The notes beneath the pieces are model-generated. The model saw nothing but the letters and a program-made list of their open reading frames with translations, had not been told where the DNA came from and ran no database searches. Shown here piece after piece: positions 1 to 11,240 of a DNA stretch of 64,000 bases; within the stretch, counting starts at the first letter, position 1, and every line of letters starts with the position of its first letter. Location of the stretch: positions 124,001-188,000 of the forward strand of contig JALQBC010000017.1 of the NCBI GenBank assembly GCA_023375675.1, written 5' to 3'. A program made the position numbers and the translations under genes. The DNA is from Cytospora piceicola. Lineage: Eukaryota > Ascomycota > Sordariomycetes > Diaporthales > Cytosporaceae.

Positions 1-1011
1 CCAAGGGTCTTTCTGTAGATCAGACTTTCCGTCTTTGACCATCCATGAGACCATATCAGGGTTTATGGGGAGCCCACCATCAGACTCCTTCATCCGCTGT
101 TTCACCAAGGGGAGAATGTAGTCCTCAATGGTCTTCCACCCCTTTTCAAGATGCCATTTCGCAGGAGTCAGCCAGACAACATACGGCTGAAGCGATGAAG
201 GAACCCAGCGCATGATAAAGACTATGGTGAATACTGTACCAGATTGCTGTTAGTGTTTGCTGAAAGAACTGCTGGCATTGGCTGACATACGGTGTTTGGT
301 GTGCTCGTGACATAAACGCACCAATACAGGATCGTCACACGCCGGTGCCCCGTACAAGACCAACGCCAAGCCCTCGCTGACACATTTCACAATAGTGTCA
401 AGAGGATCTATGACCGTCCAAGTGCCTCGGGTGTTCTGGGGAAGCAGGCGGTCCATCGCCTTACAAATCCGCTGTCCTGTCGGACCCAGGAGCTCGGGCA
501 GTGCTGGGCTGATCCGACTCAGCAAGATCTTGACGTGGTAACTCGTCCTCCGCACGATATCTATGCCTGTTAGACGTCCCAGCATCGTCAAGGCGTGCCA
601 TTGACGCGAGCTAATGACCTCTACGGGAAGTCGGTTGAGTTCGGGGATGTGGTGGGCTGGAAGAACGATAACATCGGTGTCGCCGCGAGCGAGTCTGTAC
701 GGATTATCCCCGAACTGGCTTGCAGTCTTAGCGTTATCATCACGAAGCCTCTGCATATATTGAATCGAGGTACTTCATACTTTCTCATAAGCTCGGTCTA
801 GTATCTTCTTCGCTTGGACTGCCCATCGGAGTCGCGAGAAGAAGTGCGGCTCCCTGGCGAAGATCCGATTAACAGTAGGGAGATTATCATCATAGGTCTT
901 GTCGTGGCTGAGGAAGTAAAGTGACGAGAGCACAAAAAGGACAGCCAGAATGAATAACTTGGGGTGAAGGTCATCGTAAAGGTAGGCCATTCCGGCCCGT
1001 GGAAGGCCCAT
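1..1011 (-). CDS. Cytochrome P450 monooxygenase, C-terminal part outside window
   Basis: N-terminal half of a fungal microsomal P450 that would oxidise a hydrophobic substrate at the ER. Exons read as 1011-781, 714-291 and 233-1, with introns 715-780 (GTATGA...CAG) and 234-290 (GTATGT, CACTAAC branch, TACAG). The joined frame gives a membrane anchor (LFILAVLFVLSSLYFL), the P450 meander DNPYRLARGDTDVIVLP, then PELNRLP and a stretch ending around PDMVSWMVKDGKSDLQKDP, just before the I helix. The heme-binding cysteine and ExxR motif lie beyond position 1. Its layout resembles ent-kaurene oxidase/GA14-synthase-like fungal P450s, as does the P450 at 3.7 kb. It is divergent from the membrane protein at 1935. 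Start chosen at the first Met of the anchor; Met 8 is an alternative. The family is secure, the substrate unknown. Confidence 0.88.
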
Positions 1012-1934
1012 TTTGGTTTCCGAAGCTGTTAGGCGAAATGACCTTACACAATGCGTTCCAAACCCAGGTCGAGGTCTCTGTATTCGTTTTCATGAGGACT
1101 GACCAGGAATTTGTAAGCATCCGTTCAACGTTCATCGAGTACAGGTGAGAGTCACATGGGAAATTACACCATACGAGAGCAACGGGGGAGGGATTCTTAC
1201 CGCTCTGGTCTCTAGGTTGCAATGCAAACATTGAACTTCCCGAGATCATCTACATACGTGGTAGGTAGGAATATCCTCAGTCCTTCTCCTTAGTCGCGAG
1301 CGAGTTAGACCTCAGCAGCACGTTGAGGTTGCAGTGTCAGCATTACGAGATGGATTGTTGCACACCTGTCCCCTGGCCATGGGGGTTGATATATCCTAAT
1401 TTCCCATCATTCATGATCAGTGCCGTTCGTGATGGTGTGCACGGCGGAGGACAGCAAAGCTTTTCGCTGCTCATGCGAGTACTATGATTGGAACACTGTA
1501 AAGTAACTGGTGGCACCTTCTGGATTTAGTTCGTGATGGTGCCCAGGGTGTGCATGTGCGGACACGGAACCTGGGGGCACAGACTCCAAAATCTCACACC
1601 GGTCAACTTTTGTTCTGTATACTGTGTAATGCAGTGCAACCTGACTGGCTACTTAAGTACTTAAGTACTCATGTGAATATATATGTACCTAACAATGTAC
1701 GTACTCATGTGTAGGGTTACTCAGGTAAAACTCATCCAATAAATGCTTCTTATCATTCAGGAGCAAGGGACAACATATTTGGAGCAAGCGTCTGTGGGGG
1801 CTAATGTATTCAACGTCTTTCAGAGACAGATTCGGTCGGTAATATAAAAAGCCAAACTAAACGTCAGGTTGAATCTGCCATAGATAAAAACATGAGCAAA
1901 GCAAATCAACACTCAAGACTCCCTCGTATACTCA
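1012..1934. other. Divergent intergenic region
   Basis: Spacer between two divergently transcribed genes (P450 leftward, membrane protein rightward), so it should hold both promoters. It contains a palindromic ACTTAAGTAC cluster at about 1650. No coding signal seen. Confidence 0.6.
1650..1669. repeat. ACTTAAGTAC palindromic tandem
   Basis: Two overlapping copies of the palindrome ACTTAAGTAC inside the divergent spacer. The same type of sequence recurs near 5.5, 23.6 and 44.2 kb. Confidence 0.7.
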
Positions 1935-3477
1935 ATGGCGTCGGCGACCCCCTCGTTGATCACCACGGGATTGGTGGTGGTCTCTGTGATATTCCCGTTG
2001 CTGTCGCTTGTGGCAGTGCTCCTCCGATTTAAGTCGCGAACAAGGATGAAAGCCAATCTGTGGGGAGACGACTGGTGGATTGTCGTGACGTGGGTAAGTA
2101 CATCTATGCCTCGGTCAAGGGATTCTGCGTGTTCTCGGACTGATGCAGCGATAGCTCCTGTCGATTCCACTCAGCATCACCATCTGGGTCTATGCTGCCA
2201 ATATTGGACTCAATTACTACAAGGTGGATGACTTGACTGGTGCCGCATATGCGGCTGTTGTAAGTGGCCCACCATGTAACATGTGTCTGAACTTCTGAAA
2301 GTATGGCCTGACAGCGGCAGTGTCTCGTCATTGCATCCTGTCTTGTCCAGGTTGTTCTGACGACGGTGAAAATATCGATTTTGCTGTTTTATAAAAGGAT
2401 ATTCGTCATTCGGGCGTTTAGCATCGCCGTGTGGATCGCAGTCGTCTTTGTCTTCCTCTGGGGCATAGCCATGGTTCTTGTAAGTGACCTGAACCGAGAC
2501 GCGGCCTTGCAAGGCGTGCATAGTCATACCATGCTCACTTACGACTTATCTTTCACAGATAGTTGCATTGCAAGGCAATCCTAGGACTTTTGTCCTGGCC
2601 AGTGCAACCGGTAGACAATATGTTTGGAGGCTCAATCCAACTATCGTGGGGTATACGCAAGTCGGGTCGAGCCTGATACTTGACGTGATCATCCTCTGTT
2701 TCCCTCTGCCGGTCATTTCCCGTCTGCATATGAGTACGAGTAGGAAGTTTCAAGTCGGTGCCATCTTCTGGCTGGGAATTTTGTGAGTCGGCCGTTCTCC
2801 GTTCTTCCCAGGGTTGTTCCGCCCACGTTCCATCCTGCCCCCCATATTCCCTCTGCCCCGCCACCATATCATGTGTAGTACATACAACATCATTGCTGAC
2901 CTGCAGTAAATGATCAACAGCTGCTGCATTGCGTCCGCCGTCCGATTGGCGCTAAACCACAGAGTCTTATCTGAGGTTCTCAGTGCGGGAACTCAAGTCT
3001 GTAAGTCTGACACCAGCATTGCCGTACCCACCCCTGCCCGGTTGCACCAAGTTTGGTGGCTGAGGACATACGACAGCGCTCCAATCAACACAGTTCTGCT
3101 TCCTTGTCATCGAGCCGCACTGCTCTATGATCGCCGCCTGTCTGCCCACTCTCGGCTCGCTGATCGCGGGCGGGCGAGCCCCAGAATCCCTAGTCCGCAG
3201 CGTTCGGTCCATTATCTCACTCGCGAGCAGGATGGGCTCCCCTCGGAGTAGCAAGGACCGGAGCGGCGTTCGGCTTCCGAGCAATGGAAACGATTCGCAG
3301 CATGGCATCAACCAGCTGCAGGAGGCTGATGCCCAATGGCCCCCGCCGCATACGACGTGGGTGAAAATCCAATCTGATTCACAGATTGAGCACACTGCAG
3401 GTGGCGATGCCATTGAGCTCTCTGAGCTCGAGAGGGGCATCAATGTGACTAAAGGGGTCGATGTAGTGAGACATTAG
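1935..3477 (+). CDS. Fungal-rhodopsin-type integral membrane protein
   Basis: Multipass membrane protein of the fungal rhodopsin / PTH11-SAT4-like family (PF20684 type). Exons read: 1935-2093, 2155-2259, 2351-2479, 2559-2782, 2921-3000, 3077-3477; introns carry GTAAGT or GTGAGT donors. Joined frames give successive hydrophobic helices (LITTGLVVVSVIFPLLSLVA, SIPLSITIWVYAANIGLNYY, FSIAVWIAVVFVFLWGIAMV, LILDVIILCFPLPVI), the family signature GDDWWIV after helix 1, and MIAACLPTLGSLI in the last helix. A polar Ser/Glu-rich tail of about 100 residues follows. The 3001-3076 intron is the least certain: exon 6 looks short before the last helix. Members are often found beside secondary-metabolism genes, but a biochemical role is not established. 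Neighbouring P450s suggest co-regulation (inference). Confidence 0.78.
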
Positions 3478-3674
3478 GGTGCCAGGCTGCATGTGTGCAC
3501 CTAGAAAGTGGAAAGTATCTGCTACTTTGAAGGGAGCCCGGGATGGACAGGGGTGGAATATCGGATTGCAATCGAAGCACCAGTCCTGCGTTGATATAGG
3601 GAGTACCTGGCTCACAATTAATCATGTGTGGCAAGGACTGCGCCTTTTGATTTTTACTTTGGCATTCTGGACCT

Positions 3675-3686
3675 CCCCCCCCCCCC
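3675..3686. repeat. Poly-C tract (12 nt)
   Basis: Run of 12 C in the short spacer before the second P450. One of five comparable non-coding C/G runs in the window. Confidence 0.9.
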
Positions 3687-3743
3687 ATAACACACTCCTG
3701 GAAGTCCGCCGGATGAATACAGCGCTGGAACAAGTCATCTAAG

Positions 3744-5441
3744 ATGGCTGAATACGCATCATGCCAGTGTATTCTCACCCTACTACTCATGTTACTGTTT
3801 GCATATATCTTAGTTGATTCGATCCTGACGAAAGGAGATGTATACAAACTGTCCAGACTCCCTCTAGTTGGCAGCCCTTGGCCCCTAACACCCCGGTTTG
3901 TTACCAACTCGCTGTTCGCTTGGGATGCGCAGGGGATTCTGATGAAAGGATATCACAATGTGAATTCTGCCCGGGGTTGGCGTGCCCCCAACAACATGAT
4001 AGGTCTCCAGGCTAACATGATACTCCCATTAAGCTTGAACAACGCGCATTCCAAATCGTCCAGAATGACAAGAATGTGGTCGTCCTGCCGCTTTCTGTTC
4101 TCGATGAGCTCGCCACTATCCCCTCCAATATCGCGAGTCCCTCTGGTGGTCTCGAGCTCGATCTCCTAGGCTCATACACCGGACTCGACCATGTTCTGGA
4201 AAACAGGCTCCATCATTCTATCATCCAGCGCAAACTTACCCCGAGACTGGCTTTGATAACGCCCGGTCTGGAGAAAGAGCTCACTCACGCAATCGAAGAC
4301 TACCTCCCGGATAGTGAAGACTGGGTCAATTTCCAGCCGTATCTATGTTTCCGCCAACTGTCGGCCAGACTCTCGGCCCAGGTAATCACAGGTCCTGCAT
4401 TCGCGCACAACCAGACGTGGTTAGACTTGGAGGTAGACTACGTCGAGAGTCGTGAGTCTAGTGATTGAATCAGAACCGTGAGACTCAGCATTAACACATC
4501 CCATTTCTGCAGTTTTCATGACAATTGTGGTTCTCCGCTTGTTCCCAAGGTGGACACGCCCAATGGTCTGTCTCTTTTTACCGCCCTTTTGGTACTGCCG
4601 TCGATACTTGCGCACAGCAAAGAAGCTGCTCGGACCACGAATCCAAGAGCTTCTCTCGGAAAACGATGCCGGCCGTTGGGCGCCTCAGGACAACAAACAG
4701 GAGCACGTCAATGTCCTGAGCTGGCTTGTCGGCTACGCCAGAGGGAAAGACAGGAACCCAGACACGCTCGCACACGTCATGGTTATATTGGCCCTGGCCT
4801 CGGTCCACACGGTGCTCCTGCGTATGGTGAACGTCCTGTATGATCTGACGGCTAACCCAGACCTCCTGGATGAGCTCCGGGCTGAGATCGACTCAGTGGC
4901 AGCCAGCTCACAGGGCTGGAGTGACTCACCGTACGACAAACTACCCAAGCTCGACAGCGCCCTGACCGAGTCACAACGTACATCCCCGCCGACTACAACA
5001 GGCCTGAAGCGACTCTTTCATGCCCCATATACGTTCCAAGGTGGGCTTCATATCCCCAGAGGCACGTATGTTTGTATGCCTACACACGCGATAGAGAACG
5101 ACCCGGCACATACGGCGGACCCTGAGGTTTTCGACGGGCTGCGGCAGTACCGGCTATCAATGATGCACCAGGGTAAGGGACAGAAGCCATTGGACTTCAC
5201 TTCTCCTACTTCAACAGTGCTCAATTTCGGATATGGCAAGGCTGCTTGTCCAGGCAGGTTCTTCGCAGGACTGGAGCTAAAAATGGTCCTTGTCAAGTTG
5301 CTCACTGAGTACGAGTTCAAGTTTCTCCCAGGTGCTGGGAGACCGGCCAACATGACTGCGCACGAATTTCTCTTTACTTGGCCTTGGACCAAGATGCTGG
5401 TACGACGAAGACAGGATGGTTTGTGTCCCTTTCAATTGTAG
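3744..5441 (+). CDS. Cytochrome P450 monooxygenase, complete
   Basis: Complete microsomal P450 of about 520 residues, a normal length. Exons 3744-3959, 4034-4451 and 4513-5441; the introns end in TTAAG after GCTAAC and in CTGCAG after CATTAAC. N-terminal anchor CILTLLLMLLFAYILVDSIL, then AFQIVQNDKNVVVLPLS, an I-helix with ALASVHTV instead of the classical AGxDT, a K-helix ESQR (ExxR), and DPEVFDGLRQYRL as the PxxFxPxR-like element. The heme loop FGYGKAACPGRFFA near residue 455 has the axial Cys. All key P450 residues are present, so it should be functional. It resembles the same ent-kaurene-oxidase/GA14-synthase-like group as the P450 at the left edge, which suggests two oxidations in one pathway. 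The substrate cannot be read from sequence. Confidence 0.93.
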
Positions 5442-6024
5442 GTGCACTCCACTCCTTCATTGAGTGCACTCGGATGTGTACTCGGATATCTACACCCAAG
5501 TACTTTAGTACAGTGCTTGGTTACGTATTCAAGTACGTACATATGTACTTAAGTAGTCAGGTCTACATGATATATATTCATGAATCCCATAGGGGCCCAA
5601 GCCACCGTCGTTCGGGTGAGTCGGCCCAGACAGATATATTCTATTCGATGTTCCCATCCCACTTGGTTTGGCCGTTTGTTCATGGGTCGGAACCCAAGTT
5701 GGACGTTAAACGTTTGAATGGAGTCCAGCTAGCCAACACCTGTGACTTCCAAGGTTCTTTTGGGATTGACGCCTTATACATACAGCTCGATTCTTAATCA
5801 ATGTGTCATTTTTACCCCCACTCGGTGTAGGATCAGCCCTGCTAGTAGCCGTTTTACCTTGCCTCATTGGGGTGCAAATCAGGGTACACCTTGGGGTTTA
5901 TGATTGAAACAAGACAGGTAAAGGTTGTTATGATACTTGAGCCGGAACGCGCGGGGGGAGGGGCGGGGTCCCGGGGCGTAAGATCTTCTATGGAATGAAC
6001 GTTTTATTGCACAACCCCAACAGA

Positions 6025-6049
6025 GTACCTAGGTACCTAGGTACTTAAG
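6025..6049. repeat. TACCTAGGTA palindrome tandem
   Basis: GTACCTAGGTACCTAGGTAC followed by TTAAG: overlapping self-complementary units that could form a short cruciform. Confidence 0.8.
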
Positions 6050-6292
6050 CACGCGGTAATGGAACCAGTACCTGACTGTTGGCACCAACTCCCTGTATGT
6101 GGGGATCCTTGATGATCAAGATGAGCATATCACCTTCTGCGGTTGGGCTTTGGGGGTTTGACCAATATACGTAGTAGGGGATGATTCGGAATCCAGTCCG
6201 TTATGGGTCGGGTAAAGCATGCTTCAGCGATATGACAAGTGACAAGGCCTGTTGCTAGCCTGGGTGTCTGCAGGTAGCAATATGGGCTACAG

Positions 6293-6323
6293 CACCTACC
6301 TATGCACCTAGGTAGGTAGGTAG
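6293..6323. repeat. CCTAGG / GGTA short-unit repeat
   Basis: ACCTACC...ACCTAGGTAGGTAGGTAG: a palindrome extended by GGTA tetranucleotide units. Confidence 0.75.
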
Positions 6324-7276
6324 CGAAATCTCGGAAACAAGGCCCCTAGGAAATCATTTATTGCCCCCAGAACATCACCAAAAACGGCTAGGCTAAGGGG
6401 CAAGTCTGGTGAGAGCGATTTGATAAAAGCCCTGACCCGTGATGTTATGGTCCTCTAGCGAGACGAAGCCTTGTCGACCGGAGCGTCACCTTAAGGTATA
6501 TTATCAATCAATATGAGTTCCACAGCAGGACGAGGATAGCGTTAGGAGCGTATGCCGAGCGCTTATATCAGCTAATTTAGCATCGTTCCCTTAGACATAG
6601 ACTTAGCATACAAATTATGCCATTTACCCAATTCAAACCAGATCGTGTGATCTATAGCTGACAGATGGACGGCCCGGGGACTTGAAGTGTCAAAATGCAA
6701 CTAATCAGCTTATGTGAGAGGCTCGTGGGGGCGTCAAAAGATTGTCTGGGGGTGTCAATCCAGAAAGTCGACATTGACCGGTCTGTAGGACCGAGAACTG
6801 CGACATTACAGCTGACTGTTGGCGGGATCGTGTTCCGGAGAGAGGATGACTACAGTGGTTTGCACCAGTAACAGCTCAGCTTTGGTAGTAGACTACTTAA
6901 GTACATATCTCGTCTGGAACATTTGAACGTTTAGGGTAGTAGTTTACTGCACCACTAAAGGCCGTGCAACATTTGAAGTGACCTATTGTGCAACCAATAT
7001 ATCTGCAAATGCACTGCAGGCGGCAGCTGTTATCACATCGGGAAACCGGTAAAAAGCCAAGAAAACATTCCCTGTGTCGTGGTGACGAACATTCTCTTCT
7101 AGATCACTTCGGCCACATGTGCACCTGGGCCGATCGATACCTATCACTCGTTCGTCGACTTCAACGGTCTTCCAGTTGTCGGTTGTCATCCGGGATATTC
7201 CTAACCCTTCCAACACACTCTCTTTGCACTGATGACTATTTGATTATTCATTATCACTTGATTTCCTCACACCACT

Positions 7277-9272
7277 ATGGGGACAACCGACCAAGAATCT
7301 CACTGTGGTCGGGGTGGCCAGACCGAAGTCCCTCGACCTGCCGACGGAGCTGCAGCTAGGGAGTCGGGCATTGTAACGATGGGCGGGTCGAGCGAGGCAC
7401 AGGAGAGCTCCATCGACCCAGCCAACGAAGTTCGTGGCGTCAAACTGATCCTCATCAATGCATCCCTTTGCCTTTGTACACTCCTTGTTGGGCTGGTAAG
7501 TCCCCGTCGTGCCTTGGCTCCACGCTGGCTAGTGTTGACTTGCTCGCAGGATTTCACCTTGATTGCAACCGCCACTCCTTACATCACATCCGAATTCAAC
7601 TCGATCCAGGACGTGGGCTGGTATGGGGCCGCATTTCAGCTCGCTCTGTGAGTCATATTGGTCTCCCCTGGAGCTTGCCAGACTGGTGTGACTGCATGAT
7701 TCTTATGAGGGCATGGCTAACGGCATGTTGTTCCCAGCTGCGCGACCCAGCCCCTTGCTGGCAAGACGTTCGTCCTCTTTCCAAAGAAGCTCGTCTACCT
7801 TGCATATCTCTTTATCTTCGAGGTAGGCAGCCTGGTCTGCGCCTTAGCACCATCCTCCCCAGCCCTTATTGTGGGCAGGGCAATAGCTGGCCTGGGGGCC
7901 TCGGGCATGTTCGCGGGAGGGTTTGCAGTGCAGACAGCCATCATCCCGCTGCATAAACGTGCTATATGGATCGGCATCATCTCATCGACATTCGCAATTG
8001 CCAGTATTGTCGGCCCCGTAATCGGTGGTGCCTTGACACAACATGTCACCTGGAGATGGTGCTTTTACATCAACCTGCCCATCGGGGGCTTGAGCGCCGC
8101 CATCTTCGTGCTGCTGGTCTATATAAAATCCGCCGAGACCGAGCGCGGATCCCTTCTAGGTAGAGTCAAGGGGTTGGACGGCATCGGCTTTGCTTTGTTT
8201 GTGGGTTTCATCACGATGCTCCTGTTGGCCTTGCAATGGGGCGGCGGAGAATACGCCTGGGATTCTTCCGTTATCATCGGCCTCTTTGTCGGCTTCACCG
8301 TGGCGTTGGGCTTGTTTATCCCCTGGCAAATATACTTACAAGATAACGCTCTCATCCCCCCAAGGCTATTCAGGGCTCACAGGAACGTAGGGCTTCTCTG
8401 TGCCAGTTCATTCTTTGTTAATGGACCTTTCCAGGTTATCATCTACTGGCTACCAATCTGGTTCCAAGCCGTCCTAGGCGTTTCGCCTACACAGAGCGGG
8501 GTCGACTACCTTCCGACTGTGGTTTCCGATGCCGTTATGGCATTGTTAGGTACCGGTGTCGTCATGAAGATTGGATGGTGGAACCCTTTCCTACTTTTTG
8601 CAAATGTCATGGTTTGTCTTTGTGGTGGACTACTGAGCACCATCTCCCCTGGTATCTCTAGCGGCCACTGGATTGGGTACCAGATCCTTGGAGGGGTGGG
8701 ATATTCCCTGGCGACAAACTTGGTATGTGATGGGGAAGTCGAAATCGTTACTGACCACGAAGCAAGCCCCTTGGAAATTGTTGCTGACGACCTTTTCCCG
8801 AACCTCTCCAGGCACAGGTCGGCATGCAAACCTCGTTGCCACCCGAACTCGTTCCCATCGGGTCTTCCAATCTGCTTATGTTCGTATCCACTGGCTGCTC
8901 GGTCTTTCTTGCCATGGGTCAGCTTGTCTTCCAGAACAGGCTGGAGACAAACCTAGGCGCCGTAGTGTCACCCAGTCTTGTCGACAAGATCGTATCAGCA
9001 GGGGCCACCAACTTCAGATCAGTCATTCCGACATCAGAGTTGTCTGCAGTGGTTCAGGCATATGGGAAATCATGTACCCAGGTATTCGTTAGTAATTTGA
9101 TTTCATTTTGACTTTACTCTATACTTGGGTGGCGACGCTGATAGAGAAGAAGTACATTCCAGCTGCAGCTCCGGTCGTATCCTTTCTGCTGGTATGTGGC
9201 TGCCGGTGGATTTCTACGAAGAAGTCGGCAGGTTCCAGTCACAACGCTCACGAAGAGGGAGCAGAGAAGTGA
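7277..9272 (+). CDS. MFS drug/metabolite exporter, DHA2 (14-TM) type
   Basis: Proton-driven plasma-membrane exporter of the major facilitator superfamily. Exons 7277-7495, 7550-7647, 7738-8722, 8812-9087 and 9153-9272 join in frame to about 565 residues, normal for 14-helix DHA2 fungal exporters. A polar N-terminus precedes [20 protein letters not shown]. Then come [16 protein letters not shown] (first-helix signature of this family), [37 protein letters not shown] (the motif C region of drug antiporters) and [20 protein letters not shown]. The C-terminus ends in a charged Ser/His/Glu tail. Each junction has GTAAGT, GTGAGT, GTATGT or GTTAGT and a nearby CTGAC/CTAAC. Similar exporters carry toxins or metabolites in fungal clusters. 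Lying between P450 and GST genes, it probably exports the pathway product (inference). Confidence 0.92.
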
Positions 9273-9704
9273 TATTCTATCGATGTTCGGGTGCCCAACG
9301 CCTACTTGGTTGTCGGTGATTGCACTGACACGTACCGAGTAGTATGATAGTAATATTTACGTAGACTCTCGTGATTTCATCTGGTGATGGACTAGAGAAT
9401 GCAAGCTCTTAGATGGGGCCTAAATGGGCGATGGAAAGGGGGTCGGGGGATTCAACCAGTCTGTGTTGGGCAACGTCAACTGGTGGAAAACGCGAGGCCA
9501 TCTGGTGTGTAAAGATTTGTACTGTACCTCAAGATTGCACCGTGTTCAGCTAACATGGGCGTCCATCCGAACAAAACCAGTTGACCTCACGATTAATGGG
9601 TCGGAGCACCAACCTCCTGCTTTCAAGGTGATTCATAGGCATTGATCATAATATTTGTTCCCTGCAAGAACGGGCAAACATCGACAAGGAGCACAGATGT
9701 ATGT

Positions 9705-9750
9705 GGTACCTACCTAAGTAGGTAGGCAACCACTAGGTACCTAGGTACTT
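9705..9750. repeat. CCTAGG / GGTA repeat cluster
   Basis: Mixed ACCTACCTAAGTAGGTAGG and ACTAGGTACCTAGGTAC words, imperfectly self-complementary over about 45 bp. Confidence 0.75.
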
Positions 9751-9784
9751 TATACCTGTACAATATGCCCAGGTGACTTGTGCC

Positions 9785-9795
9785 GGGGGGGGGGG
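9785..9795. repeat. Poly-G tract (11 nt)
   Basis: Run of 11 G in the MFS-GST spacer. Confidence 0.9.
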
Positions 9796-9944
9796 CACTG
9801 TGCTGCGGGTTGCCACTTGCTAGATCTCGTAAACCATAAACTCATGAGGGAACCCGAAGTAATATGTACAGAATTGCACCAACACCCCCAACTGTTGGCT
9901 GATGCCATGCATACCTAGGTATTCCCTGCTGTGATTGTACAAAA

Positions 9945-9965
9945 CTACCTAGGTAGGTACCTACT
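9945..9965. repeat. CCTAGG / GGTA repeat cluster
   Basis: ACTACCTAGGTAGGTACCTA, about 200 bp upstream of the GST start codon. Confidence 0.75.
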
Positions 9966-10004
9966 AAACGTAGGTATCGGTACAACGCCGTGTCAGCCGG
10001 CGAG

Positions 10005-10011
10005 TATTTAA
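10005..10011 (+). promoter_or_regulatory. TATA-like box of the GST gene
   Basis: TATTTAA lies 142-148 bp before the GST start codon, a usual distance in filamentous ascomycetes. Positional inference only. Confidence 0.4.
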
Positions 10012-10152
10012 GGCAGGGTGGGGATAACCTTCGGTCACACCTCCTCCTTGGAACATTGTTCCTGTAATTTCCCATTTCGAAAATCATTTCAACGCTTCCG
10101 CCTCAACACTGAAACCGGCGACAACCACCTGCGAAAGGGAAACAAAAGCATC

Positions 10153-11240
10153 ATGACAAAGCCAATTCGAGTATGGATGGCACGTAAGTACGAAATCTAT
10201 GCATGCATGGCCCTGATCCGAGTCCGCGCAGCAACTGGAACTGACTAATATGGATGGTCAGCGCCTGGACCGAACCCGTGGAAGGTACGAAAGCACGACC
10301 GAGTATCACCACTTGACATCTGGAGCCTTTCAGGTGTCTACAAACTTCAAGAGGTGTGGGAAGCTGATGACAAGATCAATTCGTGTTTAGGTCGTCATCG
10401 TGCTCGAGGAGCTGCAGGTGCCCTACGAGATCAACTCCTTCAAGTTCGAGGAAATCAAGCAGAAGCCGTTCATCGACATTAACCCAAACGGTCGTGTTCC
10501 CGGTGAGTTCCTCCTCCCTCCCTCCAACCCGGTCGAAAACATGGCCTTACTGACTTTGGCTCGTGCAAACAAATTACAGCAATCGAGGATCCCAACACAG
10601 GAATCACCTTGTGGGAGACTGGCGCTATCATCACCTACCTGATCGAGGTGTACGACAAGGCGCACACCCTGAGCTACGAGACGCTTCCTGAGCGGCACCA
10701 CTGCAACCAGTGGCGTAAGAACCCATCGTCCAGTTTCTTTATTGTGTCAATCCATGGAGAAGAAGCTGACAGGCACATCGTCTTGCAGTGCACTTCCAAG
10801 TCAGTGGCCAAGGCCCCTACTTCGGGCAGGCAGGATGGTTCACAGTGCTACACGCCGAAAAGCTGCCATCTGCCATTGAGCGTTACCAGAACGAAGTGCG
10901 ACGCATCCACGGGGTGCTGGAGGGATGGCTCCAAGACAGGGATTGGCTCGTCGGCGACAAGATCACATACGCCGACCTGGCCTTTGCGACGTGGAATGAT
11001 CGGTCCGACGCTGTGCTCCAGTGCGCACCCGAGGACAAATTCAAGGGGTTCCCCAGGGTGCAGGCCTGGCACGAGCGCATGACCAGCCGCCCTTCGTGGA
11101 AGAATGCCATGGAGACACGCGCCAGGCTTATGGATGAGCAGAACTTGGACTGGAATGGCATGCCCAAGGGTCTCAAGAGTATGGCCGAGTACGAGGCGAA
11201 AATCAAGGCCGACAGGGAGGCGGCTGCTGCTGCATCTTGA
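10153..11240 (+). CDS. Ure2-like glutathione S-transferase
   Basis: Cytosolic transferase that would conjugate glutathione to an electrophilic substrate. Five exons (10153-10183, 10262-10284, 10391-10502, 10580-10714, 10789-11240) join to 250 residues, the usual length. The two tiny first exons encode MTKPIRVWMA and PPGPNPWK, matching the start of this subfamily. Next are the thioredoxin-like domain (VVIVLEELQVPYEI, NPNGRVPAIEDPNTG with the cis-Pro, and LWETGAIITYL with the Glu/Ser-type glutathione site) and the helical domain (HFQVSGQGPYFGQAGWF, WLVGDKITYADLAFATWNDR). Such GSTs occur in fungal toxin and metabolite clusters for tailoring or self-protection. Adjacent P450 and exporter genes support that here (inference). 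A stress-response GST is the main alternative. Confidence 0.93.

Larger units (their letters stand above)
5442..7276. other. Intergenic region with palindromic repeat clusters
   Basis: About 1.8 kb with no convincing coding frame between the P450 and the MFS gene. It contains ACTTAAGTA/GTACGTACAT-like words around 5500-5560 and two CCTAGG clusters (6025-6049, 6293-6323). It must hold the 3' end of the P450 transcript and the MFS promoter. Confidence 0.6.
9273..10152. other. Intergenic region, MFS to GST
   Basis: No coding frame of note. It carries two CCTAGG/GGTA clusters and an 11-nt poly-G run, and a TATA-like element close to the GST gene. Confidence 0.6.

Noticed and set aside
6025..6323. 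CCTAGG repeats as possible telomeric or subtelomeric DNA
   Set aside because: Fungal telomeres are TTAGGG repeats; these words are short, palindromic and scattered between ordinary genes.
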